Shown piece by piece: positions 26,573 through 35,187 of a DNA stretch of 64,000 nucleotides (its first letter is position 1; each line of letters starts with the position of its first letter). Position numbers and translations under genes: made by a program. Under the pieces are notes generated by a model. It was given only the letters and a program-made list of their open reading frames with translations, was not told the origin of the DNA and ran no database searches. Location: contig CAVSAJ010000003.1 in the NCBI GenBank assembly GCA_963725895.1, forward strand, positions 1,116,001 through 1,180,000. Direction: 5' to 3'. This DNA comes from Bog-473 sp963725895 (GTDB lineage: Bacteria > Actinomycetota > Acidimicrobiia > Acidimicrobiales > RAAP-2).

Positions 26573-28173
26573 GTGATCGTCGGATCGGGCCTGACCATCG
26601 AGATCGGCGACCGCACGCTGCTCACGGACGCCTCGTTCGTCGTCGGTGCCGGCGAGAAGGTCGGACTCGTTGGCCGCAACGGCACCGGCAAGTCGTCGTT
26701 CATCTCTGTCCTCGTGGGCGAGCAGGCGCCGCAGTTGCGCCACCACGGCAACGTGCGCTTGCTCGGCTCGTTCGGGTATCTGCCCCAGGCACCGGTCTCG
26801 GGCGGGCTCGGACTCGAACCGACCGGGTTCTCGCACATCCTGTCCGCCCGGGGACTCGACGTCCTCGACGATGCGCTCGGCGCCGCCGCGCAAGGCGATG
26901 GCCGAGGATCCCTCCGAGGAGCACATTGAGCTCTTCACCGACCTCCAGGACCAGTTTCAGTCCAACGGGGGCTACGAGGCCGAGGCGGTGATGGCCCGGC
27001 TGGCCGATGGCCTCGGCCTGCGCCAGGAGTTGTTGCTCAGTGAGATCGATTCGCTCTCGGGCGGTCAACGCCGACGGGTCGACCTCATGCGTGTGCTCTT
27101 CCAGGAGCCCGAGCTGATGATCCTCGACGAGCCCACGAACCATCTCGACCGCTCGGCCAAGCGCTGGCTCCTCGACGAACTGGGCCGGTTCCCCGGTGCA
27201 CTCCTGGTTGTCAGCCACGATTTGAAGCTTCTCGACCAGTCCATCACCAAGGTGCTCCACATCTCGAACCAGCGCCTGACCGAATGGAAGGGCAACTACA
27301 CGAAGTTCCAGGCGCAACACGAGGCGGACCAGTCGCAGCGTGAGCGGGCGGCCGAGTTGGAGCAGCGCGAGATCAAGCGGCTGTCGTCGCTGGCCGACTC
27401 GATGCGAGCCAGCACTGAGAAGCGTGCCCGAAAGGCAAAGGCGCTCGACAAGCGCGTCGAGCGCATGCAGTCCACGCGCACCCAGGTGGACCGGCGCGAG
27501 CGAACCACGACCTTCAAACTGCCGGTTCCCGCTCGCGCCGGCGCGGTGCCCCTGGAGGTGACCAAGCTCGCAGTGCGCTATGGCAGCAACGAGGTGCTGT
27601 CCGACGTCACCTTCCACGCCGGCCGCGGCGATCACATTGTTGTCATCGGTCGCAATGGTGCGGGCAAGTCCTCGCTCCTGCGGTGTCTCGCCGGGGTGCA
27701 GGAGCCCACGAACGGCGTGGTCGAGCTCGGTGTGCATGTCACGGTGGGCTACTTCGCCCAGGAGCACGAACAGATCGACCCGGCCCGCAGCCGCGCTCGC
27801 CAATGTCAGCGACACCGTGCTCAACGCCGAGAAGGACCGGCGGGCGCTCTTGGGGTCGTTCGGTCTGCCCTCCAAGGCCGCCGACCAGTTGCCCTCAACT
27901 CTCTCGGGCGGGGAACGAGCCAAGCTCGGGCTGGCCATGCTCTCAGCCGGAGAGGCCAACCTCTTGTTGCTCGACGAGCCGACCAACAACCTCGACCCCG
28001 CCTCCATCCTGGCCGTAGGGACGATGCTTGGCGCGTGGCCCGGCACGATCGTCGCCGTGAGCCACGAGCGCGCCTTCGTCGAGGCCCTTCGACCCGCCTA
28101 CTGCCTGCGCCTGCCAGAGGAGCGCTTCACCCACTGGCGGGAGGAGTACCTCGACGACGTCGAGATGCGTTAG
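26573..28173 (+). CDS. ABC-F family ATPase, two frameshifts (near 26888 and 27789)
   Basis: Soluble protein with two ABC domains and no membrane part, the ABC-F type acting on the ribosome (translation factor or antibiotic protection). Domain 1: Walker A GRNGTGKSS, signature LSGGQRRRVDL, Walker B LMILDEPTNHLD. A charged linker (about residues 235-300, ALDKRVERMQSTRTQ) follows. Domain 2: GRNGAGKSS, LSGGERAKLGL, LLLLDEPTNNLD. Three frames are used. Deleting one base at each junction (ccgcgcaagg and cccgcagccg contexts) gives exactly 532 codons. All motifs survive, so sequence errors are likely. Start GTG 26573. Confidence 0.88.
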
Positions 28174-28190
28174 GGCTCGGTCGCCGAGCC
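28174..28190. terminator. Hairpin directly after the ABC-F stop
   Basis: GGCTCGG-TCG-CCGAGCC, a perfect 7-bp stem starting one base after the TAG stop (28171-28173). A tail GGCAGTTAAC follows without a clear T-run. Confidence 0.5.
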
Positions 28191-28215
28191 GGCAGTTAAC
28201 GAAAGATATCGCCGC

Positions 28216-28249
28216 AGCCTTCGGAAACTAGGTGGAGTTTCCGAAGGCT
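28216..28249. terminator. Perfect 14-bp stem-loop between convergent genes
   Basis: AGCCTTCGGAAACT (28216-28229) and its exact complement (28236-28249) flank the loop AGGTGG. It lies between the ABC-F stop and the convergent substrate-binding protein stop (28359). The long perfect stem, working in both directions, fits a bidirectional transcription terminator. Confidence 0.65.
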
Positions 28250-28358
28250 ACATATACAGACGAACACAGCGCTCGACTCCGGTGAGGATCCTGCACACAC
28301 AATCCCCATCGACCCCGGCTGAATAAGGGACCGGGGGACCGAGCTGGAGAGTGGGGGA

Positions 28359-30008
28359 TCAGGAAACCCAGATCTGCGTCGGCCAGAGCACGCCCTCGTC
28401 GAAGGCGATCGCCTTGGAGTGCTGGAGCGTGGTGGGATTGGCGAAGTTTTGGACCTTGGGATTGGCCACGACGCACCACGTGTCACGGGCGAGCCAGAGG
28501 TAGGGGATGTCCTCGGCGAGGTACTGGTTGATCTGCTGGTAGTCCTTGACCCGTGCGGCCTGCTCGTCGGTTTCGCGCCCGGAGATCAGCGAGGCCTGGA
28601 TCCGGTTGTCGACGTTGCGAGCCATGTTGAGCGCCAAGGATCCCGACGCCAGCTGGCTGGTCCACCACACATAGTTCAAGTCGGGGTCCACCGCGCCGAA
28701 CTGGCGCCACAAGGTGGCCTGGTAGGTGCCGGCCAGCGCGTTGTTGATGATCGTCGACTGGGCGATGATGTTGATGCTCACCTTCATGCCCGCCTGCTGG
28801 AGGGCCTGCTGGAGGAACTCGGCCGCCGCCAGCGTCTGGGGGTCGCTCGTGGAGTTCAACGAGAAGGAGACCGGCTTGCCCGTCTGCTGTTGCACCTGCT
28901 TGATCAGATTGGCGGCGCCCGACGGGTCGTAACCCGGATAGGCGGTCTTGGTGTAGTACTCGCTCCCCGGCAGGAAGAGACCGTTCATCGGCGCGTCGAT
29001 GCCCTTGTCGATGACCTTTGCGTACTGCGACCGGTTGATGGCCTTGGCCATGGCGGTGCGCACGTCCTTGTTGTCCAGCGGAGCGGCCGCCGTGTTGAGC
29101 ATGATGCACTGCACGGTCGGCTGGCCCAGCACCTGACCGCTGTTGTCGTAGTACGACCACTTCTTGTCGCCCCGGAACTGCAGCAGGGTGTTGGGGGCGT
29201 TGCTGTGGATCATGTCGACTTCGCCCGTCTCGAGCGCGTCGGCCCGAGAGTTGTAGTTGATGATGGGCTTGTAGGTGATGGAGTCGAGGTAGGGATAGCC
29301 CTTCCGCCAGTACTTCGGGTTCCGTGTCGCCGTCATGTGGCTGTTGGGGACCCAGTCCTGGAAGACGAAGGGGCCGGTCCCGACCGGGTTCGACGTGCCG
29401 CCATCAGGGGCGTTGAGCATGGAAGGCGCGGCGACGTAGCCCGTCTGAGCTTGGGCCAGGTAGTAGGGGAAGGGGGCCCACGACGACTTCATGGTCAGCG
29501 TCACGGACATGGGGCCCGAGACCGACGCCCCCTTGATGTTGGTGGCGAAGGCGGGGCCCGTCAATGCGGAGGAGGCCTGCTTCTCGATGTTCAGGTACAG
29601 CGCGTTGGCGTCGAGCGCCGTGCCGTCGTGGAAGGAGATGCCAGGCCGCAAGGTGATGGTGAATACGGTGAAGTCTTCGTTGGACGTGATCGACTGCGCC
29701 AGGTAGGGCTCGACGCCTCCCGCCGCGTTGACGATGGCGATGGGATCGAACACGGTCCGCCCATAGAGGAAACCACCCTCGTCCCATCTCGCCGTCGAGG
29801 GGTTGAATCCGCTCTCCTCTGTGTCGATGCCGAAGGTCACCGAACCTCCGGTCCGCGGCTTGGTTGAGCTGATGCCGTTGCGGCCCGGACCGTTGGTGAG
29901 CGCGGCACCGGCCTCCCCGGCATCTCCGAGGGCGCCGAGCGCAGCGGCGCCGGCACCGAGTGCCAGGCCACCGGCGAGGAACGACCGGCGATCAAACGAC
30001 TGCGTCAT
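28359..30008 (-). CDS. Extracellular solute-binding protein family 5 (orphan, Tat signal)
   Basis: 549-residue periplasmic-type binding protein of the peptide/nickel (DppA/OppA) family. The N-terminus carries a twin-arginine signal (DRRSFLAGG, then a hydrophobic Ala/Gly stretch to about residue 37). Family features: GGFLYGRTVFDPI, ITLRPGISFHDGTALDAN, VGTGPFVFQDW, DVRTAMAKAINR. Cognate permease and ATPase genes are not adjacent; the importer at 41-47 kb has its own binding protein. Start ATG at 30008. Divergent from the peroxiredoxin gene. Confidence 0.88.
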   Translation of the reverse strand: MTQSFDRRSFLAGGLALGAGAAALGALGDAGEAGAALTNGPGRNGISSTKPRTGGSVTFGIDTEESGFNPSTARWDEGGFLYGRTVFDPIAIVNAAGGVEPYLAQSITSNEDFTVFTITLRPGISFHDGTALDANALYLNIEKQASSALTGPAFATNIKGASVSGPMSVTLTMKSSWAPFPYYLAQAQTGYVAAPSMLNAPDGGTSNPVGTGPFVFQDWVPNSHMTATRNPKYWRKGYPYLDSITYKPIINYNSRADALETGEVDMIHSNAPNTLLQFRGDKKWSYYDNSGQVLGQPTVQCIMLNTAAAPLDNKDVRTAMAKAINRSQYAKVIDKGIDAPMNGLFLPGSEYYTKTAYPGYDPSGAANLIKQVQQQTGKPVSFSLNSTSDPQTLAAAEFLQQALQQAGMKVSINIIAQSTIINNALAGTYQATLWRQFGAVDPDLNYVWWTSQLASGSLALNMARNVDNRIQASLISGRETDEQAARVKDYQQINQYLAEDIPYLWLARDTWCVVANPKVQNFANPTTLQHSKAIAFDEGVLWPTQIWVS

Positions 30009-30185
30009 CGCAACCCCCCAAAGGTTTCGATTGCCCGTAACTACGACTACGTCGCGGCACGACTGGCGGCAGGTTACAACTTCGTGACTGTCGGTGGGCG
30101 GCAGCCGATTGGGGGTCTCGACTGGGGTATGGCAACCTGGGCGGCTTCGGCTCGAGCACGAGCGACCGCGAGGAGGAGGCGAGGC

Positions 30186-30668
30186 ATGGCGATTGCAGTC
30201 GGCGACCGGGTGCCCAACGTGAAGGTGTTCACGTTCGGTGAGAAGGGACCCGAGGCGACAACGTCCGCGGAGGTCCTGGGCACCGGCAAGGTCGTCCTCT
30301 TCGGAGTACCGGGCGCGTTCACGCCCACGTGTTCGGATCATCATCTGCCCGGCTTCGTGCTCCGCTCGGAAGAACTGCGCGCCAAGGGTGTGGACACGGT
30401 GGTCTGTGTCTCGGTGAACGACCCCTTCGTCATGGGCGCTTGGGGGAAGGACCAGAACGTCGGCGATTCGGTGGTGATGCTGGCCGATGGCAATGGCGAG
30501 TTGACCGAAGCCCTCGGGCTCACCATGGACGGCAGCGGGTTCGGGTTGGGCCAGCGCTCGCAGCGCTACGCCGCGATCCTCGACGACGGCACCGTCTCGT
30601 GGCTGGCCGTCGAGCCTGGGCCCGGGCTCCAGGCGAGCTCGGTCGAAGAAGTTCTCGCCGCTCTCTAG
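30186..30668 (+). CDS. Peroxiredoxin, Prx5/AhpE-type redoxin
   Basis: 160-residue thiol peroxidase of the Prx5 subfamily. The peroxidatic cysteine sits in GVPGAFTPTCSDHHLPGF. VVCVSVNDPFVMGAWGK is the diagnostic Prx5 helix, and SQRYAAILDDGTVSWLAVE the C-terminal strands. It reduces hydroperoxides, probably with a thioredoxin- or mycoredoxin-type partner. No second cysteine at the usual resolving position is evident, favouring a 1-Cys mechanism. Start ATG 30186 has a strong AGGAGGAGG ribosome-binding site (30171-30179). Confidence 0.9.
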   Translation: MAIAVGDRVPNVKVFTFGEKGPEATTSAEVLGTGKVVLFGVPGAFTPTCSDHHLPGFVLRSEELRAKGVDTVVCVSVNDPFVMGAWGKDQNVGDSVVMLADGNGELTEALGLTMDGSGFGLGQRSQRYAAILDDGTVSWLAVEPGPGLQASSVEEVLAAL

Positions 30669-30896
30669 CCCAGTCGGGGCAGCGCCCCGGGTACCACTCG
30701 TGCGCGCGCCGGCACGCACCTCCGCAACGAATCACCGACCGTGGCGTTTGCCCTGGCACGGGTCCAGCGCGTGCACCCCCCGATGCGCTCAGAAACCCCC
30801 GTGCATTGTGCGTCCGTTGTGCGGATCGCGTCCCGAGTAGTCCTAATTGCCCTGGAACTCCAGCCCCTCGCTCGCGCAAGATCGAGGAGCGACGCA

Positions 30897-32207
30897 GTGC
30901 AGTTTCCTGTTCCTCGCCGGATTCCCGGCCCGAACGCGGAAGCGACTGCAGCAAAGGGGAGGGGGAACACGAATGCCCACGCTGGAGGGGCCGCGTGTCG
31001 CGGCTGGCGTGCCGGCACACTTGTCTCAGGCACGGCCACGGTCCTCGTGATCGCCGCGCTCGTCGTCGCGGCAACCGGCGCCCTGCCGACGGCGGCAGCC
31101 CGCCTCACGACGACCTCCACGAACGCCGCCAACGACGCGCACGCGACGGCCGCGTCGAGCCGAACTGTGGGAAGCACTGACCCCACGGCGAAAGATCACG
31201 GCACCACGACCTCGTCGAACGCCAAGGCCCATGTAACGATCGCGACTTCGACCACGACGCCGAAGGCCGGCTCTGCGGGCACCGGCACCGCCGCCGGCAC
31301 CATCGGCACCGCCGGCACCATCGGCCAGACGCCGACGTCCACCGCCAACACCACTCGCTCCACCACCACGACCGGACCGGGTTCGCAGGCGGGCCGCTCG
31401 GGCTCGCAGGGTACGGGGACGACGAACCCCAATCTGCCCTGCCAGGGCACCAGCCCGCTCGCGCTCGGAGGCAATTGGACCTGCACGTTCGACGACGAGT
31501 TCAACGGCACCTCGCTCGATACGAGCAAGTGGGTCCCCCAACTCACGTCCAACAGCGGCTATCTCAACGGCGAGACGGCGTGTTACGTCGACAACCCCGA
31601 CACGATCTCGGTGTCGGGCGGCACGCTCAACCTGAGCGTGCGCCAGGTCGCGCCGTTCACCTGCTCGTATCCGGGCGGCAGCTTCGAAACAAGTTACGAG
31701 GCGGGCATGGTCTCGACCTACGGGCTGTTCGACCAGACCTACGGTGCCTTCGAAGTCAATGCAAAGCTTCCCGCCGCGGCCATCTCGGGCTTGCAAGAGA
31801 CGATGTGGCTCTACCCGCAGAACCTGACGTACGGACCGTGGCCGAGCTCGGGCGAGATCGACTTCGCCGAGTTCTACAGCCAGTACCCCAACCTCGACGT
31901 GCCCTACGTCCACTACGCGAACTCGTCGAGCGATCCCGACGCCACTGCGTACGACTGCACCCTCGCTCAGAACACGTTCAACACCTACGAGGTCGACTGG
32001 GCGCCCGGAACGATCACCATCCTCTACGACGGGCAGACCTGCCTGGTCGACCACCCAACCACGGGCAGCGCACCGTTCGATGAGCCGTTCTTCATCGCCC
32101 TCACGCAGGCGCTCGGAGTGAACACGAATGCCTTCTCGGCCTCTTCGACGCCCCTCCCGGCCACGACCCAGGTCGACTGGGTCCGAGGTTGGTCCCTTTC
32201 GTCGTAG
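30897..32207 (+). CDS. Secreted/anchored glycoside hydrolase family 16 protein
   Basis: Beta-jelly-roll endoglucanase/endo-galactanase-type protein of 436 residues. A transmembrane or signal segment (VLVIAALVVAATGALPTAAA, about residues 46-65) is followed by a Thr/Ser/Ala/Gly-rich linker of about 110 residues, then the catalytic domain from FDDEFNGTSLDTSKW. The GH16 motif GEIDFAE is at residues 319-325, giving both catalytic glutamates and the assisting Asp. Three cysteine pairs are plausible. Start GTG 30897 is chosen for its GAGGAG at 30884-30889. The substrate (laminarin, lichenin, agar-type) cannot be told. Confidence 0.85.
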   Translation: MQFPVPRRIPGPNAEATAAKGRGNTNAHAGGAACRGWRAGTLVSGTATVLVIAALVVAATGALPTAAARLTTTSTNAANDAHATAASSRTVGSTDPTAKDHGTTTSSNAKAHVTIATSTTTPKAGSAGTGTAAGTIGTAGTIGQTPTSTANTTRSTTTTGPGSQAGRSGSQGTGTTNPNLPCQGTSPLALGGNWTCTFDDEFNGTSLDTSKWVPQLTSNSGYLNGETACYVDNPDTISVSGGTLNLSVRQVAPFTCSYPGGSFETSYEAGMVSTYGLFDQTYGAFEVNAKLPAAAISGLQETMWLYPQNLTYGPWPSSGEIDFAEFYSQYPNLDVPYVHYANSSSDPDATAYDCTLAQNTFNTYEVDWAPGTITILYDGQTCLVDHPTTGSAPFDEPFFIALTQALGVNTNAFSASSTPLPATTQVDWVRGWSLSS

Positions 32208-32272
32208 GGGCCGCCCCGCCGGTCGCCCCCGCCATCTCCCGGGGGCCGGCCGGCGGTTTTCCCAGCTTGGGG

Positions 32273-32332
32273 TTGACATGCAACCAGATAGCTGCTTAAG
32301 TAGATAATGCAGCCAAATGGTTGCATTATCTA
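32273..32332 (+). promoter_or_regulatory. Promoter region and autoregulatory dyad upstream of the ArsR-SRPBCC gene
   Basis: A TTGACA -35 box (32273-32278) with TTAAGT (32296-32301) at 17-bp spacing. Directly downstream an 11-bp perfect inverted repeat, TAGATAATGCA (32301-32311) and TGCATTATCTA (32322-32332), has a 10-nt centre. Extra half-sites TGCAACCA (32279) and TGGTTGCA (32318) overlap it. ArsR-type repressors bind A/T-rich dyads across their own promoters, so this is the likely operator. The -10 is a weak match. Confidence 0.65.
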
Positions 32333-32352
32333 CCGACCACACGGAGCACGCG

Positions 32353-33189
32353 ATGCAGGACATGGATGCGGTCTTCAGGGCACTGGGCGATCCGGCCCGG
32401 CGCCGTCTGCTCGATCGGCTCAACGAGCACAACGGACTCACGCTCAGCGAGCTGTGCGCGGGCATGGAAATGACACGCCAGTCGGTGACCAAGCACCTGG
32501 GCGTGCTCGAGGCCGCTGGCCTCGTCGCCACGCTGCGCCGGGGGAGGGAAAAGCTCCACTACCTCAACGCCGCGCCTATCAACGACATCGCGGACCGCTG
32601 GATCCACCACTACGAGCGGTCGAGGGCCGAGGCCCTCGCCGACCTCAAGACGGCACTGGAGGAGAAAAGCCCCATCGAGACCGACGAGCGGACGACCTTC
32701 GTCTACAGCACCTACATCCAAGCCACACCCGAGCGGGTCTGGCAGGGACTTACCGATCCCGCGTTCACCACGCGTTATTGGCGCCATCCGACGGCGGGCG
32801 GCGTGTCGTTGACCACCGACTGGAAGAAGGGGGCCGCCTACGACGTGGTCTACGACAAGGGTGGTCTCGTGATCAGCGACCCCGAGCAGATGATCCTCGA
32901 GGCCGACCCCTATCGCCGCCTGGCCTACACCTGGCACACGTTCTCGCCCGAGTGGGCCGAAGCCCACGGCATCGACGCCGAGTCTGCGGCGCCCTGGCGC
33001 GCCGAGCCGCGCTCGAAGGTCGCCTTCGACATCGAGGAATCCAGCCCCGGCGTGGTCAAGCTCACGGTCGTCCACGACGGGTTCGCCCCGGGTAGCAACG
33101 TGCTCCAGGGCGTCTCGGGGGGCTGGCCGGCCGTCTTGGCCAGCCTCAAGACCTTGCTCGAGACCGGGTCGGCCTTGCCGTCCGCGTAA
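32353..33189 (+). CDS. ArsR-family HTH regulator fused to an SRPBCC (AHSA1-like) domain
   Basis: 278 residues in two parts. Residues 1-90 form an ArsR winged helix (FRALGDPARRRLLDRLNEHN, LSELCAGMEMTRQSVTKHL, LRRGREKLHYLN). From about residue 110 an AHSA1/START-like ligand-binding domain follows (STYIQATPERVWQGLTDP, YTWHTFSPEW, VVHDGFAPGSNV). The cysteine of the HTH is not in a classical metal-binding pair, so a metal is unlikely; a hydrophobic ligand sensed by the SRPBCC pocket is more plausible (inference). Start ATG 32353; an upstream ATG (32317) falls inside the operator dyad. Confidence 0.88.
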   Translation: MQDMDAVFRALGDPARRRLLDRLNEHNGLTLSELCAGMEMTRQSVTKHLGVLEAAGLVATLRRGREKLHYLNAAPINDIADRWIHHYERSRAEALADLKTALEEKSPIETDERTTFVYSTYIQATPERVWQGLTDPAFTTRYWRHPTAGGVSLTTDWKKGAAYDVVYDKGGLVISDPEQMILEADPYRRLAYTWHTFSPEWAEAHGIDAESAAPWRAEPRSKVAFDIEESSPGVVKLTVVHDGFAPGSNVLQGVSGGWPAVLASLKTLLETGSALPSA

Positions 33190-33217
33190 GCCGAAACCAA
33201 AGCCATCCGGAGGAAAC

Positions 33218-33766
33218 ATGAAGGCCATGGCGCGCACATCGTTCGCCTACACGACCTACATCGAGTCGACCCCGGCAGATGTCTGGCAGGGGCTCACGGA
33301 TCCCGCCTACACCACCCGCTATTGGCGGCACGCACGAGCGGGTGGCAAGTCGTTCCCGTCGGACTGGAAGAAGGGATCGACCTGGGACCTCGTCCACGAG
33401 GACGTTGGCCTTGTGGTCCGCGATCCTGCACAGGTGATACTCGAGTCAGAGCCCTTCCATCGCTTGGCCTACACGTGGCACACCTTCACCCCTGAGTGGG
33501 CGAGGTGTGTGGGCCTCGCGGATGACGCGGCAGCGCCCTGGCGCGCCGAGCCGCGCTCGAAGGTCGCGTTCGACATCGAGGACGCCGGCGGGGGTGTGGT
33601 GCGCCTCACCGTGGTCCACGACGGTTTCGCACCGGGGAGCCAGGTCCTCCGTGCCATCTCGGAGGGTTGGCCGGCCGTCCTCTCGAGCCTCAAGACGCTG
33701 CTCGAGACCGGGTCGGCGTTGCGGACCGCCTGGGCCCGCGTCGCCGGCAGCCCGAAGGGGCCGTAG
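33218..33766 (+). CDS. SRPBCC (AHSA1-like) protein, paralogue of the upstream regulator's ligand domain
   Basis: 182 residues strongly similar to the C-terminal half of the preceding gene: TTYIESTPADVWQGLTDP, TTRYWRHARAGG, AYTWHTFTPEW, EPRSKVAFDIED, VVHDGFAPGSQV and SLKTLLETGSAL all recur. It is a tandem duplicate without the HTH part. A good ribosome-binding site (GGAGGA, about 33209) precedes the ATG at 33218, 28 bp after the regulator's stop, so they share an mRNA. It probably binds the same ligand, as a carrier or enzyme. Confidence 0.85.
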   Translation: MKAMARTSFAYTTYIESTPADVWQGLTDPAYTTRYWRHARAGGKSFPSDWKKGSTWDLVHEDVGLVVRDPAQVILESEPFHRLAYTWHTFTPEWARCVGLADDAAAPWRAEPRSKVAFDIEDAGGGVVRLTVVHDGFAPGSQVLRAISEGWPAVLSSLKTLLETGSALRTAWARVAGSPKGP

Positions 33767-33821
33767 CTGGTTTCGGCGGGGTGCCGGACCACCGGAAAGA
33801 GAAGCTTCCTGTTCAGGGCGC

Positions 33822-33862
33822 TTGCCATGCGGCCCACTTCGTCATAGGATACTGAGTATTCT
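33822..33862 (+). promoter_or_regulatory. Promoter with PadR-type operator
   Basis: TTGCCA (33822-33827) and TAGGAT (33845-33850) are separated by 17 bp and make a good sigma-70-like promoter. Overlapping the -10 is the palindrome ATACT-G-AGTAT (33849-33859), matching the ATAC...GTAT dyads bound by PadR regulators. The next gene is a PadR protein, so autoregulation is expected. Confidence 0.65.
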
Positions 33863-33880
33863 ACTTCGAAAAGAGGACGC

Positions 33881-34468
33881 ATGAGCATCCGTCATGCCCT
33901 GCTGGCCCTCCTAAGCGAGGGGCCCAAGTACGGGCTCCAACTGCGGCAGGAATTCGAGACCCGGACCGGCGAGGTCTGGCCACTCAACGTCGGGCAGGTC
34001 TATACGACCCTCCAGCGCCTCGAGCGTGACGGCCTGGTCGAGGCCGAGGACTCCGACGAGGAGGGCCCGCAGAAGGGCTTCCACATCACCAGGGAAGGCG
34101 CGGACGAGCTGGCCCAGTGGTTGCGTACTCCGCCCGACTTCTCCTCGCCGCCCCGCGACGAGCTGGTGATCAAGGTTCTGGTCGCCCTCGGGCTCCCGGG
34201 CGTCGACGTGCACGATGTGGTCCAGGTGCACCGTCGCTACCTCGTCGAGCTGATGCAGCAGTGGACGCGCCTCAAGGAGGACGAATCGCGCCTCGACCTC
34301 AACTTTGCACTGGTGGTCGATGCCGAGTTGTTCCGCCTGGACTCGCTGATCCGGTGGTTGGACACGGCCGACGGCCGTCTGAAGAGAGCGGCGGCGGGCA
34401 AAGATGCGCCGGTTCCCCAGTCGTTCCCCCTCCCCAAGGCCCGGCGCAAGGTGGGAACCCCCCAATGA
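33881..34468 (+). CDS. PadR-family transcriptional regulator
   Basis: 195-residue winged-helix repressor. The N-terminal PadR domain reads IRHALLALLSEGPKYGLQLRQ, then GQVYTTLQRLERDGLV, then GFHITREGADELAQWL. A C-terminal helical dimerisation region (Vir_C-like) follows to about residue 165. PadR proteins commonly repress linked ABC exporters and are released by the exported compound. Its stop overlaps the ATPase start (ATG at 34465), and the operator at 33849-33859 lies in its promoter. Confidence 0.9.
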   Translation: MSIRHALLALLSEGPKYGLQLRQEFETRTGEVWPLNVGQVYTTLQRLERDGLVEAEDSDEEGPQKGFHITREGADELAQWLRTPPDFSSPPRDELVIKVLVALGLPGVDVHDVVQVHRRYLVELMQQWTRLKEDESRLDLNFALVVDAELFRLDSLIRWLDTADGRLKRAAAGKDAPVPQSFPLPKARRKVGTPQ

Positions 34469-35187
34469 GCTTCCTCGAACTACGAGACATCTCGAAGATC
34501 TACGGCGAAGGGGCGACCGAGGTGCACGCCCTGGAGCGCATCGATCTGTCGGTCGACGCCGGGTCCCTCGTCGCCGTCATGGGTGCCAGCGGCTCGGGCA
34601 AGAGCACGCTGTTGACCATCGCTGGCAGCCTCGAGGACCCCACCACTGGTGAGGTCTACGTCGGCGGCCGGGCGCTGTCCTCGCTCTCCCGCAACGCCAA
34701 GGCCCAGCTGCGCCGCCAGTCTGTTGGTTACGTCTTCCAGGAATTCAACCTGCTGGCCGGGTTGAGCGCGGTGGAGAACGTGTCCCTGCCGCTCGAGCTG
34801 GACGGCGTTGGGGCCCGCAAGGCGCAGGCGGCCGCCCTCGAGGCCCTCGATGATTTCGGCCTCACCGACCGCGCCTCGCACTACCCGGACCAACTCTCCG
34901 GTGGCGAACGCCAGCGGGTCTCGATCGCCCGGGCGGTCGTCGGCGGGCGCCAACTGCTTCTGGCCGACGAACCCTCGGGCGCACTCGACTCGACCAACGC
35001 TGAAGCCGTGATGCGTCTGATCCTCGCCGCCTGTCATCGTGGCATGGCGGCCGTCGTCGTCACCCACGACGCGCAGCTCGCCTCGTGGGCCGACCGTGTG
35101 GTCTTCCTGCGCGACGGGCGCGTCGTCGATCAGACGATGCCAGCCGAGAGCCCCGAAGCGTTCCTCGCCGAGCTCCCGAACTCATGA
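34465..35187 (+). CDS. ABC transporter ATP-binding protein, MacB/LolD type
   Basis: 240-residue ATPase. Walker A GASGSGKST is at about residues 37-45, Q-loop VFQEFNLLAGL, signature LSGGERQRVSIARA, Walker B LLLADEPSGALDS and H-loop VVTHD. The LolD/MacB-type sequence fits the FtsX-like permease next to it. It starts inside the padR stop and ends overlapping the permease ATG at 35184, giving a tightly coupled padR-ATPase-permease operon. Probable export of a toxic compound, peptide or lipid. Confidence 0.92.
   Translation: MSFLELRDISKIYGEGATEVHALERIDLSVDAGSLVAVMGASGSGKSTLLTIAGSLEDPTTGEVYVGGRALSSLSRNAKAQLRRQSVGYVFQEFNLLAGLSAVENVSLPLELDGVGARKAQAAALEALDDFGLTDRASHYPDQLSGGERQRVSIARAVVGGRQLLLADEPSGALDSTNAEAVMRLILAACHRGMAAVVVTHDAQLASWADRVVFLRDGRVVDQTMPAESPEAFLAELPNS

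Noticed and set aside
35085..35183. Longer N-terminus for the FtsX-type permease
   Set aside because: It overlaps the ATPase coding region and is Arg-rich; the ATG at 35184 with a four-base overlap is the natural start.
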